In this document: positions 35,154 to 44,496 of the stretch, one piece after another
How the letters are laid out: each line of letters starts with the position of its first letter
Numbering within the stretch: the first letter of the stretch is position 1
Assembly: GCA_021732085.1 (NCBI GenBank)
Contig: JAKFVQ010000022.1
Location: forward strand, 186,001-250,000
Direction: 5' to 3'
DNA length: 64,000 bases
From: Candidatus Obscuribacterales bacterium
Lineage (GTDB): Bacteria > Cyanobacteriota > Vampirovibrionia > Obscuribacterales > Obscuribacteraceae
Notes under the pieces: generated by a model
Database searches by the model: none
Told to the model about the DNA's origin: nothing
Seen by the model: the letters and a program-made list of their open reading frames with translations, nothing else
Program-made: the position numbers and the translations under genes

Positions 35154-36548
35154 TTACTGTGCATACAGAGATTCCAAATCAATTCTTATGGATGGATTGG
35201 TTTTCTTTAGAAGCGCCGTATCTTTTTTGCTCACGTCGCTACCTCCAAAGTGAATGCTGCGCAGTTTATGCATTTTTGCTAGCTGCTCAATGGCATGATG
35301 ATTCAAACCGCGCGAATTGTAGAAGGTAAGATATTGGATGGACTGGTTGGCAGTTAACTCGTCGAAAATTTCTTTTCGAAGCGGAATGTCGTCCAGCTTT
35401 AAAGTTTGTAGTGTGGACATTCTATTCAGAAACTGGATGTCTTCGACCGTGACCGGATTTGCTGATAAATTTAGGTGAGCAAGCTTCAGTTTCGTAAAAG
35501 ATTTCAGGCGGTCAACTCCAACAAACGCCAGACATCTTCTCAAAGATAAAAACTGCAAGTTGGAAAGTTGTCCGATTTTCTCCAGCCCTAGTTCCGTGAT
35601 CGGATTCTCGTCCAGAATTAGTTTTTTCAACTTCATTGTTTGTGAAAGCTCGGCGAACTTCTCTCCCGACAGTTTGCAGTGCTCCGCGTATAGCTCGCTT
35701 AACTCCGGCATCTGATTCAATGCGCTCAGTGACTCATCGCTCAAGTCGTTATTTGATATTGTCAGCGTCTTGCAAGGGAGCGTGCGTGATAAAGTCGTGA
35801 GCGCTTCGTCTTTCAATCTCCACGCATTTAGATCCAAATTCACTAAATCCGTTCCGGGAAGTTGCTTCAATGAAGGCATTCGAATAAGCGTTTCGAACCA
35901 CCCGCTTGGATCTAGTTTGATGTTCACTTCTACATCTTCCAGTTCAGGAAAAATTCCACACATGTAGAATGCTCGTGCACTGCAGTATGTGTGGGCAAGA
36001 CCCAAATACTTGAGGTTTTTGAATCGCTTCAATACCGATACATCCTTGTTGCTCAGCGCCGTGTGCGTAAGATTGAGCTGTCTCAATATGCTTGGCTGTG
36101 GCAGGTGAATCAGCCCTCCGCCGGTGATCGGAACGCCTTCCATATTTAGATGTTCTAGATGGTCTAGTTTCGCCAGAATTCTAAGATCGTAATCCGTAAT
36201 ATAGCTATGGGATAGATCTAGCTCCTTCAATGCCGGAGGCTTCGTCCATTCCTGATATTCTGACTCGCAGAATCGGCATGTGCTCAACTCCAGACTTTCC
36301 ATTTCTGGAAGTTCCGAAAAGAGTTTTGCAATGGCACCGGGCTCGAATGTGCAGCTGCGGAAAGCTATCTTCCTCGGCAATTCGCCCGCTCGGGAGCTTG
36401 CTTCTACAAGATCAACTACAGTCTGTTCAGTCACATGTTTTTGACTTACCGCAGTGAAAAGATCCATCTCCTCTTCGGTTTTCGTAGGTGTTTGTAGCAC
36501 TAAAAGAATGAGTAATGAGATTGCGAGTATGATGAGATAGTGACGCAT
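35154..36548 (-). CDS. Membrane-anchored leucine-rich repeat protein
   Basis: 464 aa. An N-terminal hydrophobic anchor (MRHYLIILAISLLILLVL) is followed by at least 12 leucine-rich repeats of the LxxLxLSxxxITDxxLxxL type, common in planctomycete- and Melainabacteria-like proteins. AAAGGAA eight bases before the ATG at 36548 fixes the start; the open frame continues to 36809 without a ribosome site. Likely exported and involved in protein binding. Confidence 0.88.
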   Translation of the reverse strand: MRHYLIILAISLLILLVLQTPTKTEEEMDLFTAVSQKHVTEQTVVDLVEASSRAGELPRKIAFRSCTFEPGAIAKLFSELPEMESLELSTCRFCESEYQEWTKPPALKELDLSHSYITDYDLRILAKLDHLEHLNMEGVPITGGGLIHLPQPSILRQLNLTHTALSNKDVSVLKRFKNLKYLGLAHTYCSARAFYMCGIFPELEDVEVNIKLDPSGWFETLIRMPSLKQLPGTDLVNLDLNAWRLKDEALTTLSRTLPCKTLTISNNDLSDESLSALNQMPELSELYAEHCKLSGEKFAELSQTMKLKKLILDENPITELGLEKIGQLSNLQFLSLRRCLAFVGVDRLKSFTKLKLAHLNLSANPVTVEDIQFLNRMSTLQTLKLDDIPLRKEIFDELTANQSIQYLTFYNSRGLNHHAIEQLAKMHKLRSIHFGGSDVSKKDTALLKKTNPSIRIDLESLYAQ

Positions 36549-36839
36549 TTTTGATTCCTTTCGCCTAAGTCTCAGCAAGTGACTGCCGCGCTTGGCCGAG
36601 CGTGGAAAAAGAACGACTATGAGTAAGTAACTTCTGCGCGCCACAGTTTGTGAGAGCGAGAATGAGTGGGCGAGCAACTCGCCACGCAAAATGTTCATGG
36701 GTAGCCGGAGTCTGTGGGAAGCAACAGAAAACGCCGGTCTATGATTTCTAAAACTTACATTGCCGACAAATTTGCAGCAGTAAGGGCAGGTTTCGAAACC
36801 TGGCTTCATTTACCACAAAAGATTAAGCCGCCATTGCAC
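36549..36839. other. Gap upstream of the LRR gene
   Basis: An open frame reading KPGFETCPYCCKFVGN (a CxxC zinc-ribbon-like sequence) runs in phase into the LRR gene from 36809. It may be a small decayed zinc-ribbon gene or an extended N-terminus. Nothing else is recognised. Confidence 0.35.
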
Positions 36840-37064
36840 TTACATAGCGTGCAAGCGTCCCCGTGAGCTCCGATCCCCTGCAAGCGCCAACTTGCTTTGT
36901 ATGAGGCTTCGAAACTCTTTCAGCAATGATGAACTGCGTTTATCGAGTAACGCCGATCCCGCCAATGATCCAGCTCGATAAACTGCGAGTTGGTTTGTCT
37001 TAAACGCCAACCAGAAAACCAGAACAACAGGAACGATATAGGTATATAACCCCCCAAATTTCAT
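36840..37064 (-). CDS. Small membrane protein (tentative)
   Basis: 74 aa: one hydrophobic segment (YIVPVVLVFWLAF) then a basic helix. Only a weak ribosome site (TTAGG directly at the ATG). It could be spurious. Confidence 0.35.
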   Translation of the reverse strand: MKFGGLYTYIVPVVLVFWLAFKTNQLAVYRAGSLAGSALLDKRSSSLLKEFRSLIQSKLALAGDRSSRGRLHAM

Positions 37065-37218
37065 CCTAACGTGTGCATTATTTGGCGGGCATCCGTCAAA
37101 CTGCGGAGTAAGGCGGCACCGAACTTGAATTGAATTTCATGATGTCACGAGGGTGTCACTGCTCAAATGGCAGGATACTCACATGTTGCTCCCCCGCTAC
37201 CTTTGAGGGACAGTTTAT

Positions 37219-37617
37219 ATGAGTAAAGGACCGCGTGTTACTCGCGATTTTGGCTTGGCACGTCTTATTTCCGCGGATGCTGAAAACAAAAATAACTCTT
37301 CAAATACTCCGGCTCGTTCTTACAAGCTTCCGAAACTTGACTCCGATTTTAGTTCGGATAAGGAAGAAGTTGATGAATTCTCCGCGAGCATTAGTGCCGA
37401 TTTGATGTTCGCGAGAGGAAAAATTCCCATTTTTGTGCGAAATATTTTTTCTAAGAAACGCGCATTGAAGCGTGTAAGCTTGGACCTTATCAATTCGTTC
37501 TTAAAAGAAAAGTATCCGCCGTTGCAGCTAATGCTTGCTTGCTCATTACAAGGCACCAATTCATTGCTGCTCCTGAATACCGAATCCTGTGAAGTGCTCG
37601 ATTCAATCTCTAGCTAA
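37219..37617 (+). CDS. Hypothetical protein
   Basis: 132 aa. A polar, Ser/Asp-rich N-terminal half is followed by a compact C-terminal region (residues about 75-130) with hydrophobic pattern LINSFLKEKYPPLQLMLACSL. GAGGGAC lies 8 nt before the ATG. No family recognised. A hairpin follows the stop. Confidence 0.65.
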   Translation: MSKGPRVTRDFGLARLISADAENKNNSSNTPARSYKLPKLDSDFSSDKEEVDEFSASISADLMFARGKIPIFVRNIFSKKRALKRVSLDLINSFLKEKYPPLQLMLACSLQGTNSLLLLNTESCEVLDSISS

Positions 37618-37624
37618 ACAAAAA

Positions 37625-37657
37625 GGAACTGCAAGAACTTTTGGTCCTTGCAGTTTC
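37625..37657 (+). terminator. Hairpin after the 37219 gene
   Basis: AACTGCAAG (37627-37635) pairs with CTTGCAGTT (37647-37655), followed by TCTCTATC. The T-tract is weak, so termination efficiency is uncertain; it lies between two convergent genes. Confidence 0.5.
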
Positions 37658-37685
37658 TCTATCCGAATAAGTGGAGATCGTTCAG

Positions 37686-38420
37686 TTAAAAGTTGAGCAG
37701 ATTGCCCAGTGCACCGCTGATGCCGCCGCCGGAGTTCAGCAATCCGCTGGACGAGACGCCGTTGAGGAGTCCGCCGAGCCCGCTTCCGCCAAGGCCGCTA
37801 CCATAACCTGGATTCAGAACGTTGCCGTATGCGTTTGCATAAATGTTGTTGCCTGCTAGTCCATTGCCAACAGGCATAGCATAGGCTTGGTTATAGTTTG
37901 AATATGAAGGGTCAAAGTTGCGATTGAATTTATTTTTGTAGTGTCCGTAAGCATGACCACGACCGCGGCGGCCGTTGCCGCATGACGCACCATTGTTACC
38001 TGCATAGCCATAACCGGCGTTGCCAAAGTTGTTTGCATTCCAGTTATTGTTGGCATTGAAACCAATTGCCGGATTGGCACCGAACATGGTGCCATTGTCA
38101 CGAAGATAATTCTGGGTCAGGTCCATGGCTTTGTTGAGCTGGCTGTTGAGGGAGCGCCGGTCTGGTCCGTTTAGAGAACCGCCCATTTGAATTGCCCACT
38201 GCTGATTGTTCGTGATGATTTTGTTGTAGCGGTTGACGAGATCGTTGGCTTGGTTGGGCGTTAACTGTCCTGACGCTGCAAGCTGTTGAACTTGAGATAG
38301 ACCCATTGTGGCCTGGCTATGTATTGCTGGATCCATGGCTAATGCTGGAGCAACTCCAACTAGCATTGCAACTGCACTTCCAATCATTGCTGGAAGAAAA
38401 CGGCGGGGAATATTTCGCAT
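37686..38420 (-). CDS. Secreted Gly/Asn-rich protein
   Basis: 244 aa. Signal peptide, residues 1-29 (cleavage after APALA). A helical segment (30-110) contains SGQLTPNQANDLVNRYNKI, and a low-complexity Gly/Asn/Tyr-rich tail has NNNWNANNFGNAGYGYAGN and LGGSGLGGLLNG stretches. AGGTGATCAAATG is the start context. Probably exported; the tail resembles structural or aggregating surface proteins, but no family is recognised. Confidence 0.75.
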   Translation of the reverse strand: MRNIPRRFLPAMIGSAVAMLVGVAPALAMDPAIHSQATMGLSQVQQLAASGQLTPNQANDLVNRYNKIITNNQQWAIQMGGSLNGPDRRSLNSQLNKAMDLTQNYLRDNGTMFGANPAIGFNANNNWNANNFGNAGYGYAGNNGASCGNGRRGRGHAYGHYKNKFNRNFDPSYSNYNQAYAMPVGNGLAGNNIYANAYGNVLNPGYGSGLGGSGLGGLLNGVSSSGLLNSGGGISGALGNLLNF

Positions 38421-38818
38421 TTGATCACCTACAAGGATGAATGCCCTTTGGGCTTTGGTAACAACAAAATGAGTGGGACGGTCATCTCATATGGATCCGG
38501 TGACGACGGCCATCTGAAAATGTTCGCGAGTTTCCCGAAAATTTCTGGAACTTACAATTTCCTTACCTGGACTGGCTCTTTACTAGCGCCGGCGCGGGAT
38601 AACGATGTTTGCTTTCCTCAAACCGTCAGAAGTTTTTTTACCTGATCGCTATTTTAAGGAATTGGTGATCCCATATATTTGGAGATCCTATATATAAGGA
38701 TGGCAAGTCTGGCGTCGCCTCCTGCCATAGTCGTAAAACTCACTCTTGACGTATCGGGGGCACCTTTGGCTGCTCCTCTGCGTCCTCTTGGAAAATGAAA
38801 AAAATGGAGGATCGACAG
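38421..38818. other. Intergenic region between divergent genes
   Basis: No gene seen. An imperfect repeat GGAGATCCTATATATAAGGATGG / GATCCCATATATTTGG near 38668-38705 includes TATATA boxes and may be the promoter area of the plus-strand gene. The remaining bases show no feature. Confidence 0.4.
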
Positions 38819-39295
38819 ATGGCTGAAATGATTCCATCGCATTTGGATAGGGTGCGGCGAAGCACAGCTCCTGAGGTCAATGAAGAGATCGACCTTCAGA
38901 TTGAGAGGAATATACGATTTCTTGCTCAGAAACCGCCAGCGGTGCTTGACGCACGGCTAAGAGAGTTGGAGTTGGAGTGGGATATTGAGCGTGTTTTGGA
39001 AACTCTGGCGTCCAGTTTCGTATTTGTGGGTACGCTGCTAGGCGCATTCGTAAATCCCTGGTTCCTCGTTCTGCCCGCAGTTGTATCGGCATTCCTGTTC
39101 GTACATGGGACCGCCGGCTGGTGCCCACCACTGCCGGTGCTCAGGCGCATGGGTAAGAGGACCCGGAATGAAATAGACGTTGAGAAATTCGCCATCAAGG
39201 CAATTCGTGGTGACTTCAACGATCTCAACTTCCATTCCGATCAACAGTTATTCATCAATAGAGTTATCGATGCAGTAAGGGCATTCAGAGTCTGA
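38819..39295 (+). CDS. DUF2892/YgaP-like membrane protein
   Basis: 158 aa from the ATG at 38819, chosen because GGAGG with 8-nt spacing precedes it (upstream ATGs at 38795 and 38804 lack one). A charged N-terminus is followed by a paired membrane segment (LASSFVFVGTLLGAFVNPWFLVLPAVVSAFLFVHGTAGWCPPLPVLRRMG) that fits the DUF2892 hairpin found in YgaP-like proteins. The C-terminal tail is soluble. Function unknown. Confidence 0.75.
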   Translation: MAEMIPSHLDRVRRSTAPEVNEEIDLQIERNIRFLAQKPPAVLDARLRELELEWDIERVLETLASSFVFVGTLLGAFVNPWFLVLPAVVSAFLFVHGTAGWCPPLPVLRRMGKRTRNEIDVEKFAIKAIRGDFNDLNFHSDQQLFINRVIDAVRAFRV

Positions 39296-39337
39296 CCAAA
39301 CGGCAAGTGTCGGTGGCACTTTTAGATGACTAAATTA

Positions 39338-39372
39338 AAAGGGGATCGCCGATGAAGCGATCCCCTTTTTGA
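39338..39372. terminator. Bidirectional intrinsic terminator
   Basis: AAAAGGGGATCGC, short loop, GCGATCCCCTTTTT. The stem is flanked by A and T runs on opposite sides, and the two flanking genes are convergent. Confidence 0.85.
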
Positions 39373-39389
39373 ATTAAGACATTGGTGGA

Positions 39390-41153
39390 TTAGCGGGAAA
39401 GTTGTCCGCGGATTTCAGCCATGCGCTTAATTTCTTTCTGAAGGTCTTCGGTCGAGTTACCAGCGGCGCGGTTTTTCTCGATTTCTTCGCGCATTCCGAT
39501 AATCGCTTCCGTTACATCTTTGCGGGTCATGCCGGCTGCTTCGATTCGTTCGAGTTCTTTACCCATCACTTGCTGTGTTTTTGCAAACATTTGCTGGTTC
39601 GTTTCTTCGATTTGTCTGAGTTCAGCATTTACTTGATTGTTCATCACTGAATCTGCTGCACGAGTAACCTTTGTATCGATGTTCTCGCCGCCCCAGCCCA
39701 CGTGGGATCCGATGAAGCGTCCACCGCTCCAACCAGCAAGGGCTGATGCTGATAACGGTGATACTCTTCCGGCTGTCATCATTCCGGCTCCGAGGACTAC
39801 CTTTAGTCCGCCTTCGAATTTCTTCTCGTTATCGTTGGTGCGAACTCCCTGAATTCCTTCGCTTACTCCGCTGAAGATTGAACCGACTCCGCCAGCCTTA
39901 GCAGCTACGCTTCCCATAGCCGTTTTGCCCCAGGTATAGAGCACGGATGCTGTCCCTGATGTGATGTCTGAAGCGCCGGCTGTAACGTTCAAAGCGCCTT
40001 CAACCTTGTGTCCATTTCTAATTTGTTCGATACCTTGCTTGGTTTCGCTGATACCGCCAGCGATGCCAAGGAATCCGAGACCCGTTCCGACCGTTTTTCC
40101 TGCCCATGTGCGCAGGTCCATGTTCGAGTGGTTGCTATCAGCATGGCTCGGAGCTGGATTCTTGCCTTGTCCTTTTGGTCCTTCTTGGATTTGAGGACCC
40201 TTTGGCGGTTCAGGTTTCTTGCTTACGGCTTTCTCTCCTTCTGGAGTTGTGCTTGGTTCCTTGCGAGTTCCTTTGCTTGTGTCTTTGGCAGCATCTTTTT
40301 GTGCTTGTTTCACATGCTCCGGAAGATTGCGGGGCTCAACATACTGTGATTTACCTTCCATCGCTCTTGGCGCGTGGTGGTCATTGGCGCGGGGACCTTG
40401 AACATGGGAATCGACTGGACGAGCGGTACGTCCTTGTTCGACGGCTCCGAAAGATGGCTTTTGAGGAGCATGATCGAAACCGCCTGCATCGGCAACCCGC
40501 TTTAGAAACTCTTGAGCCGAAAGGTTCGCTTTAGCAACGATTGGTTCAACGAAGGAACGGCTGCGGGGTGGAACTGGTTCGCTTAATTGTGTTGGGCGAG
40601 CAGCGCGCTCGATCGCAGCTGGCTTTTCAGCTCCAGCATGTTGTGGCTTTTCAGCTCCAGCATGTTGTGGCTTTTCAGCTCCAGCATGTTGTGGCTTTTC
40701 AGCTCCAGCATGTTGTGGCTTTTCAGCTCCAGCATGTTGTGGCTTTTCAGCTCCAGCGTGTTGTGGCTTTTCAGCTCCAGCGCCTTGCGGCTTTTCAGCT
40801 CCGCCGTGCTGCTTTTCTGATCCACCACGCTGCTGCTTCTCGGATCCGCTGTGCTGTTTTTCCGATCCGCTTCTACCTTGCGACTTGTCGGATCCACTGC
40901 GTTGCTTCTCAGCACCGTGTCCATTTGAACCTTCGAATACTATGTGACCTTTGTCCACGCGACCTTTAGGAATCTGTCCTTTGCTCGAAATTTCGACGCT
41001 GTCTACGTGAGCTTGTTGTTGTTGAACCTTTTGTACGTGCTGAGCTTCTTTTGCGGTGTGATGAAATGGTGTTTCGCCGGCTTGAATGCGTCGGCTAATT
41101 TCTCGGGCTTGGTCATAGCCCCGATTTACCCAGTTAGAAAATGCATCGCCCAT
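39390..41153 (-). CDS. Repeat-containing protein with hydrophobic Gly-rich C-domain
   Basis: 587 aa. The N-terminal 60 residues are helical. A Gln/Ser/Gly/Lys-rich region follows (EKQ-type and EKPQHAG-type repeats, residues about 85-185), then a basic disordered linker. A Gly/Ala-rich hydrophobic domain (about 345-490: VGTGLGFLGIAGGISETKQGIEQIRNGHKVEGAL and a second pattern) comes next. The C-terminal 90 residues form a coiled coil (QIEETNQQMFAKTQQVMGKELERIEA). The hydrophobic domain resembles membrane-inserting regions of effector proteins. No signal peptide. Repeat number is probably variable between strains. Confidence 0.7.
   Translation of the reverse strand: MGDAFSNWVNRGYDQAREISRRIQAGETPFHHTAKEAQHVQKVQQQQAHVDSVEISSKGQIPKGRVDKGHIVFEGSNGHGAEKQRSGSDKSQGRSGSEKQHSGSEKQQRGGSEKQHGGAEKPQGAGAEKPQHAGAEKPQHAGAEKPQHAGAEKPQHAGAEKPQHAGAEKPQHAGAEKPAAIERAARPTQLSEPVPPRSRSFVEPIVAKANLSAQEFLKRVADAGGFDHAPQKPSFGAVEQGRTARPVDSHVQGPRANDHHAPRAMEGKSQYVEPRNLPEHVKQAQKDAAKDTSKGTRKEPSTTPEGEKAVSKKPEPPKGPQIQEGPKGQGKNPAPSHADSNHSNMDLRTWAGKTVGTGLGFLGIAGGISETKQGIEQIRNGHKVEGALNVTAGASDITSGTASVLYTWGKTAMGSVAAKAGGVGSIFSGVSEGIQGVRTNDNEKKFEGGLKVVLGAGMMTAGRVSPLSASALAGWSGGRFIGSHVGWGGENIDTKVTRAADSVMNNQVNAELRQIEETNQQMFAKTQQVMGKELERIEAAGMTRKDVTEAIIGMREEIEKNRAAGNSTEDLQKEIKRMAEIRGQLSR
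40617..40800. repeat. 24-bp in-frame coding repeat
   Basis: Seven near-identical 24-bp units encoding AEKPQHAG (the first variant reads AEKPQGAG), within the 587-aa gene. The unit length is a multiple of three, so length change keeps the frame. Confidence 0.85.
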
Positions 41154-41286
41154 GATTTTGTTTCTCTTTCGTTTGCCTGGTTTGTTCGCCCGTTCGTTCC
41201 AGGTGCTTATAGCCTACCGATGGGGGGTAACCATGATGGGTCCCAGACCTAACATTTTTGGGTCTGCACATTACATCTGGAAAAGT

Positions 41287-42456
41287 CTAACTTCTTGACT
41301 GCCACTTTGACAGAAAGACGATGACACAACAAATCGACAAAAGTCCCGCCACCAGTCCATAAGCGGAGAAGATGTTGCTGCGCTCGGCGAAGATGCCAAG
41401 AAGAAGCGGCGCAAATAAAGTGGCTCCGCCCGAGGCGATCGACATCCGCGAAGTTGCCTTGCCTGCTTGGTCTGGCGCTGATCCGATCGCTGCCGACAAG
41501 GTAAGAGGATAGAAGTTGGCGACTCCCAAACCCGCCAGTACAAGCCCGCCAATGTTTACGAAGACTGAGTTGCCTAACCAGAAGGTTAGAAATCCTGAAA
41601 GTGCAAGGATGGACGTGCATCTTAAAAGTAACTGGGTAGGATAGATGCGGACAAGCCGGCTTCCAACGAAGCGACCAAAGACCATAGCGATCAAAAACAC
41701 CGTCAAATCAGTTGTGGCATCGGCTTTAGAGAGTTTGGCCACTTTCTCCAGAAAATCGGCGCCCCAGTAAATGATTGACCATTCGCTGGCGACGCTGAAA
41801 ATCACGAGAAGCCAGCACAACCAATAGAATGGTGGCAATTTGCCAGTGACTTGAATTCCCTTTGGACCCGATTCGTTGGCGCCGGCAATAATTGGACGCC
41901 CAAACATGAAGAAGATGAGGAAGAGCACTATGGGTAATACTATGGCTATTCGCCAATTCAATCCTGTCCGATAGCAAGTACCAATTAGAAATGGTGCCAT
42001 GCTGCAAAAAATGCTTGCCACGAAGTTTGACTCTGCGATGGCGATCACTCTGGCTTCGGCAAATCGATCCGCCATTATTGTGCAAAGAGATTGGCACATT
42101 ATGCTGCCATTGAATCCGCAAATCAGACAGCCGAGTATCGTGACTATTGGGTTGACGCCCGAGAGGAAAACGAGAATGCCTCCGCAAAGGGCGGTGCCAG
42201 CCATCCATGCAGTCGATGGCTTTCCGAATTTGCGCATAACTCGTTCGCCAAAAGTGCCTGCGCTAAGAACGCCAAGTGACCAGGCGCTGAAATGAAGTGC
42301 TGAAACTGAATAGCTGAGATGAAGTTCGGAACTGAGGAGATTCATCGCCGGACCCATGCCGGCCGCCAAATAACAGTAGTTGCCGATCATCAGGTAGACC
42401 AACCAGCAAAGGTCATCGCGTACGAACTTGGTGCTAAGAGAGGTGCCAGCAGACAT
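41287..42456 (-). CDS. MFS transporter
   Basis: 389 aa, twelve hydrophobic segments with the family's cytoplasmic loop near residue 75 (GTFGERVMRKFGKP, the D/G-x-x-x-R motif) and a similar one in the second half (GRFVGSRLVRIYP). The substrate cannot be read from the sequence. Single gene. Confidence 0.88.
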   Translation of the reverse strand: MSAGTSLSTKFVRDDLCWLVYLMIGNYCYLAAGMGPAMNLLSSELHLSYSVSALHFSAWSLGVLSAGTFGERVMRKFGKPSTAWMAGTALCGGILVFLSGVNPIVTILGCLICGFNGSIMCQSLCTIMADRFAEARVIAIAESNFVASIFCSMAPFLIGTCYRTGLNWRIAIVLPIVLFLIFFMFGRPIIAGANESGPKGIQVTGKLPPFYWLCWLLVIFSVASEWSIIYWGADFLEKVAKLSKADATTDLTVFLIAMVFGRFVGSRLVRIYPTQLLLRCTSILALSGFLTFWLGNSVFVNIGGLVLAGLGVANFYPLTLSAAIGSAPDQAGKATSRMSIASGGATLFAPLLLGIFAERSNIFSAYGLVAGLLSICCVIVFLSKWQSRS

Positions 42457-42583
42457 CTTTTGATTGTCTATCTCGCGAGAAGGGCAGTCAATCGTTCTGT
42501 AAGTTATATGAGGAATCGCCCGATAACGCTCGATCGAAGCAGGTTGGAAGTTGCACTCCTAAGCACAAAAGCACAAAATGTAT

Positions 42584-42611
42584 GAGCCGAGTAGTTTTGG
42601 CTACTCGGCTC
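42584..42611 (+). terminator. Perfect 11-bp hairpin, TTGTTT on the plus side
   Basis: GAGCCGAGTAG (42584-42594) TTTTGG CTACTCGGCTC (42601-42611) then TTGTTT. The T-rich side is on the plus strand although both neighbouring genes are minus-strand. It may act in both directions or end an unannotated plus-strand RNA. Confidence 0.6.
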
Positions 42612-42729
42612 TTGTTTAAACCAGGCAGGGGCGCATCACGATTAAGCGCAGTTTTCATGCACATCATGGTCATTCCAAAACAGGCACCGAATGATCGCAT
42701 GCGTATGGAATTACTTTTGTAGATGTCGC

Positions 42730-44496
42730 CTAGGTTCCAGTTTTGATGCGCGTTGTTAGGAGCGCATGGTCTGACAAGCCGCGTGTGATGTTCTTGTTTT
42801 TCCAGAAGGGCAATGTTTGCGGATCGCTGAATCCTTCCATGCCTTTCACGTAGAATCCGTCGAGGCGTCCGCCCATTGCTTGGGTTGAGTTTGCATCATT
42901 CGGATTTAGCAGTTTGAATCCGGCTTTCACAAGTGGATCCATTTCCTTAGTGCGATCGAGGAATGTGTTGAAGTCACCACCGACGACGCCCTTGAAGTTC
43001 GGACCGAGAACATTTGCAAGAATTGCTGCTTGTGCGGCTCTTACTGGTGCTGTTTGCTCTGGACCGCCTCTCATTGACTTCAAGTGAACCACTACTGCAG
43101 ATGCATCCTTGCCGGTTGCAGAGTCAGTAAAGTCGACTCGGAATGCCGGGCGAAGATCTGGGATGTTATTCACGTTGGCTACTTCAGCATACGATTTGGT
43201 TCCATTGACTTTCAACCGGTCATTGATGAGGAATCCAACTGCTTGTCCTCTGCTGTTGGCTTCGGAGATTTCAAACTTGTACGCGTTGTCTCTAGCGATT
43301 TGTGCCAATCCACCTTTATCTGCTTCAATCACGAAGAGCATGTGGTGGCGCGGAACGACTTCTTTGTATGTCTCTGCGAAGTATTTTGCTTTGCCTGCAT
43401 CCAAGAATTCCATATTCCATTCACCAAGGATCAAATCACCCTTAGGACCTGCCTGAGGCATATGTTTGACGGCGTCGCGAACTTCCGATGCCACTACTTT
43501 TGCATCAGGCAGTGGTCGTGGTTTTCTATCCTTAAGTGCTTCAATCAAGTCGCCGATGCTTTCGAGCTGGTGCAAATCTGGATGCAAGAATCCACGTGAG
43601 GCGATTTCATCTTTCGACATCTTTGCGAACTCTTCCACCGTTGGGTATTGCACTTTGTTTTGCTTGACCCAGTCTGAATAGTCGCGGCTCTCAGCGATCA
43701 AGCGATTGATGTCTGTCGGTACCTTTCCGATCAGACCTTTATCGTTCTTCAGTAGAATAGCGGTATCGGGACCTTCAGCTTCTTGAATCTGTTTCAATTT
43801 ACGCACAGCAAATTCTGCTTGCGACTGATCAACTTTTGCTTCATGGCGCCGAGCCATTTCCGCAGCTGCGCCCATGACTGTGTTCATAGTCATGCCTTGG
43901 ACAGCGGATTGTAGAACTTCAGCATTATTAGCCAACTTACCGTTGGAGAATAGTTGCGACGCTTCCGCCATTGTGGCACCGCCAGCGAAGCCAACAGCAG
44001 GAAGCGTCAATGCTTTTCCTAGTGTTCCCATCTCTTTAGTTAGGGCATTGCCTCCGGCGAATACCATGAAGCCGAGACCGGCGCCCATCGCATTACCGAA
44101 ACGTGTGTGATTCTCGTCAGGCTTCTGCAAGGCTGAAAAGGCCATTGCACCAGTGACCATATGAGCCGTACTATTCGTAAGAAAAGGCTTAATGGTGGAA
44201 CCGAGTGCGGTTTCACTTGCTTTCGTCATACCTACTTGAGCGACTTTTCCAGCGATCATGAAGGGCACTGCCGCTCCAAGACCGTGTGAGACGCCTTGCA
44301 CAAACCAATTCGCGCTGTAAGCCGGAGCCTCAGCTGTGTGCAAATGCACTGTCGGCAGATTTACCAAATCAGCCGCCGTATTGTAAACGGCCAGTGGACC
44401 GGCGTTTACCATCGGATTGAGAACGTTCTCGACTGCCCAATTACCAGCTGTTTGCTTTTCTGGTACGGACAATAATTGTTGTTTGTCGCCTTCCAT
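42730..44496 (-). CDS. Modular protein with C-terminal endonuclease/exonuclease/phosphatase domain
   Basis: 588 aa. The N-terminal half (residues about 10-230) is a Gly/Ala-rich hydrophobic region similar in order and motifs to that of the 743-aa protein at 24139. The C-terminal part (about 350-588) is an EEP domain: GEWNMEFL, VIEADKGG, VVVHLKSMRGG, GGDFNTF, GGRLDGFYV and LSDHALL. These supply the Asn, Glu, His, Asp-Asn and Asp-His catalytic set of DNase I-like enzymes. The start at 44496 follows AAAGG; the open frame extends to 44598. A nuclease effector attached to a membrane-active region is one reading; a nucleotide or lipid phosphatase is another. Confidence 0.8.
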   Translation of the reverse strand: MEGDKQQLLSVPEKQTAGNWAVENVLNPMVNAGPLAVYNTAADLVNLPTVHLHTAEAPAYSANWFVQGVSHGLGAAVPFMIAGKVAQVGMTKASETALGSTIKPFLTNSTAHMVTGAMAFSALQKPDENHTRFGNAMGAGLGFMVFAGGNALTKEMGTLGKALTLPAVGFAGGATMAEASQLFSNGKLANNAEVLQSAVQGMTMNTVMGAAAEMARRHEAKVDQSQAEFAVRKLKQIQEAEGPDTAILLKNDKGLIGKVPTDINRLIAESRDYSDWVKQNKVQYPTVEEFAKMSKDEIASRGFLHPDLHQLESIGDLIEALKDRKPRPLPDAKVVASEVRDAVKHMPQAGPKGDLILGEWNMEFLDAGKAKYFAETYKEVVPRHHMLFVIEADKGGLAQIARDNAYKFEISEANSRGQAVGFLINDRLKVNGTKSYAEVANVNNIPDLRPAFRVDFTDSATGKDASAVVVHLKSMRGGPEQTAPVRAAQAAILANVLGPNFKGVVGGDFNTFLDRTKEMDPLVKAGFKLLNPNDANSTQAMGGRLDGFYVKGMEGFSDPQTLPFWKNKNITRGLSDHALLTTRIKTGT

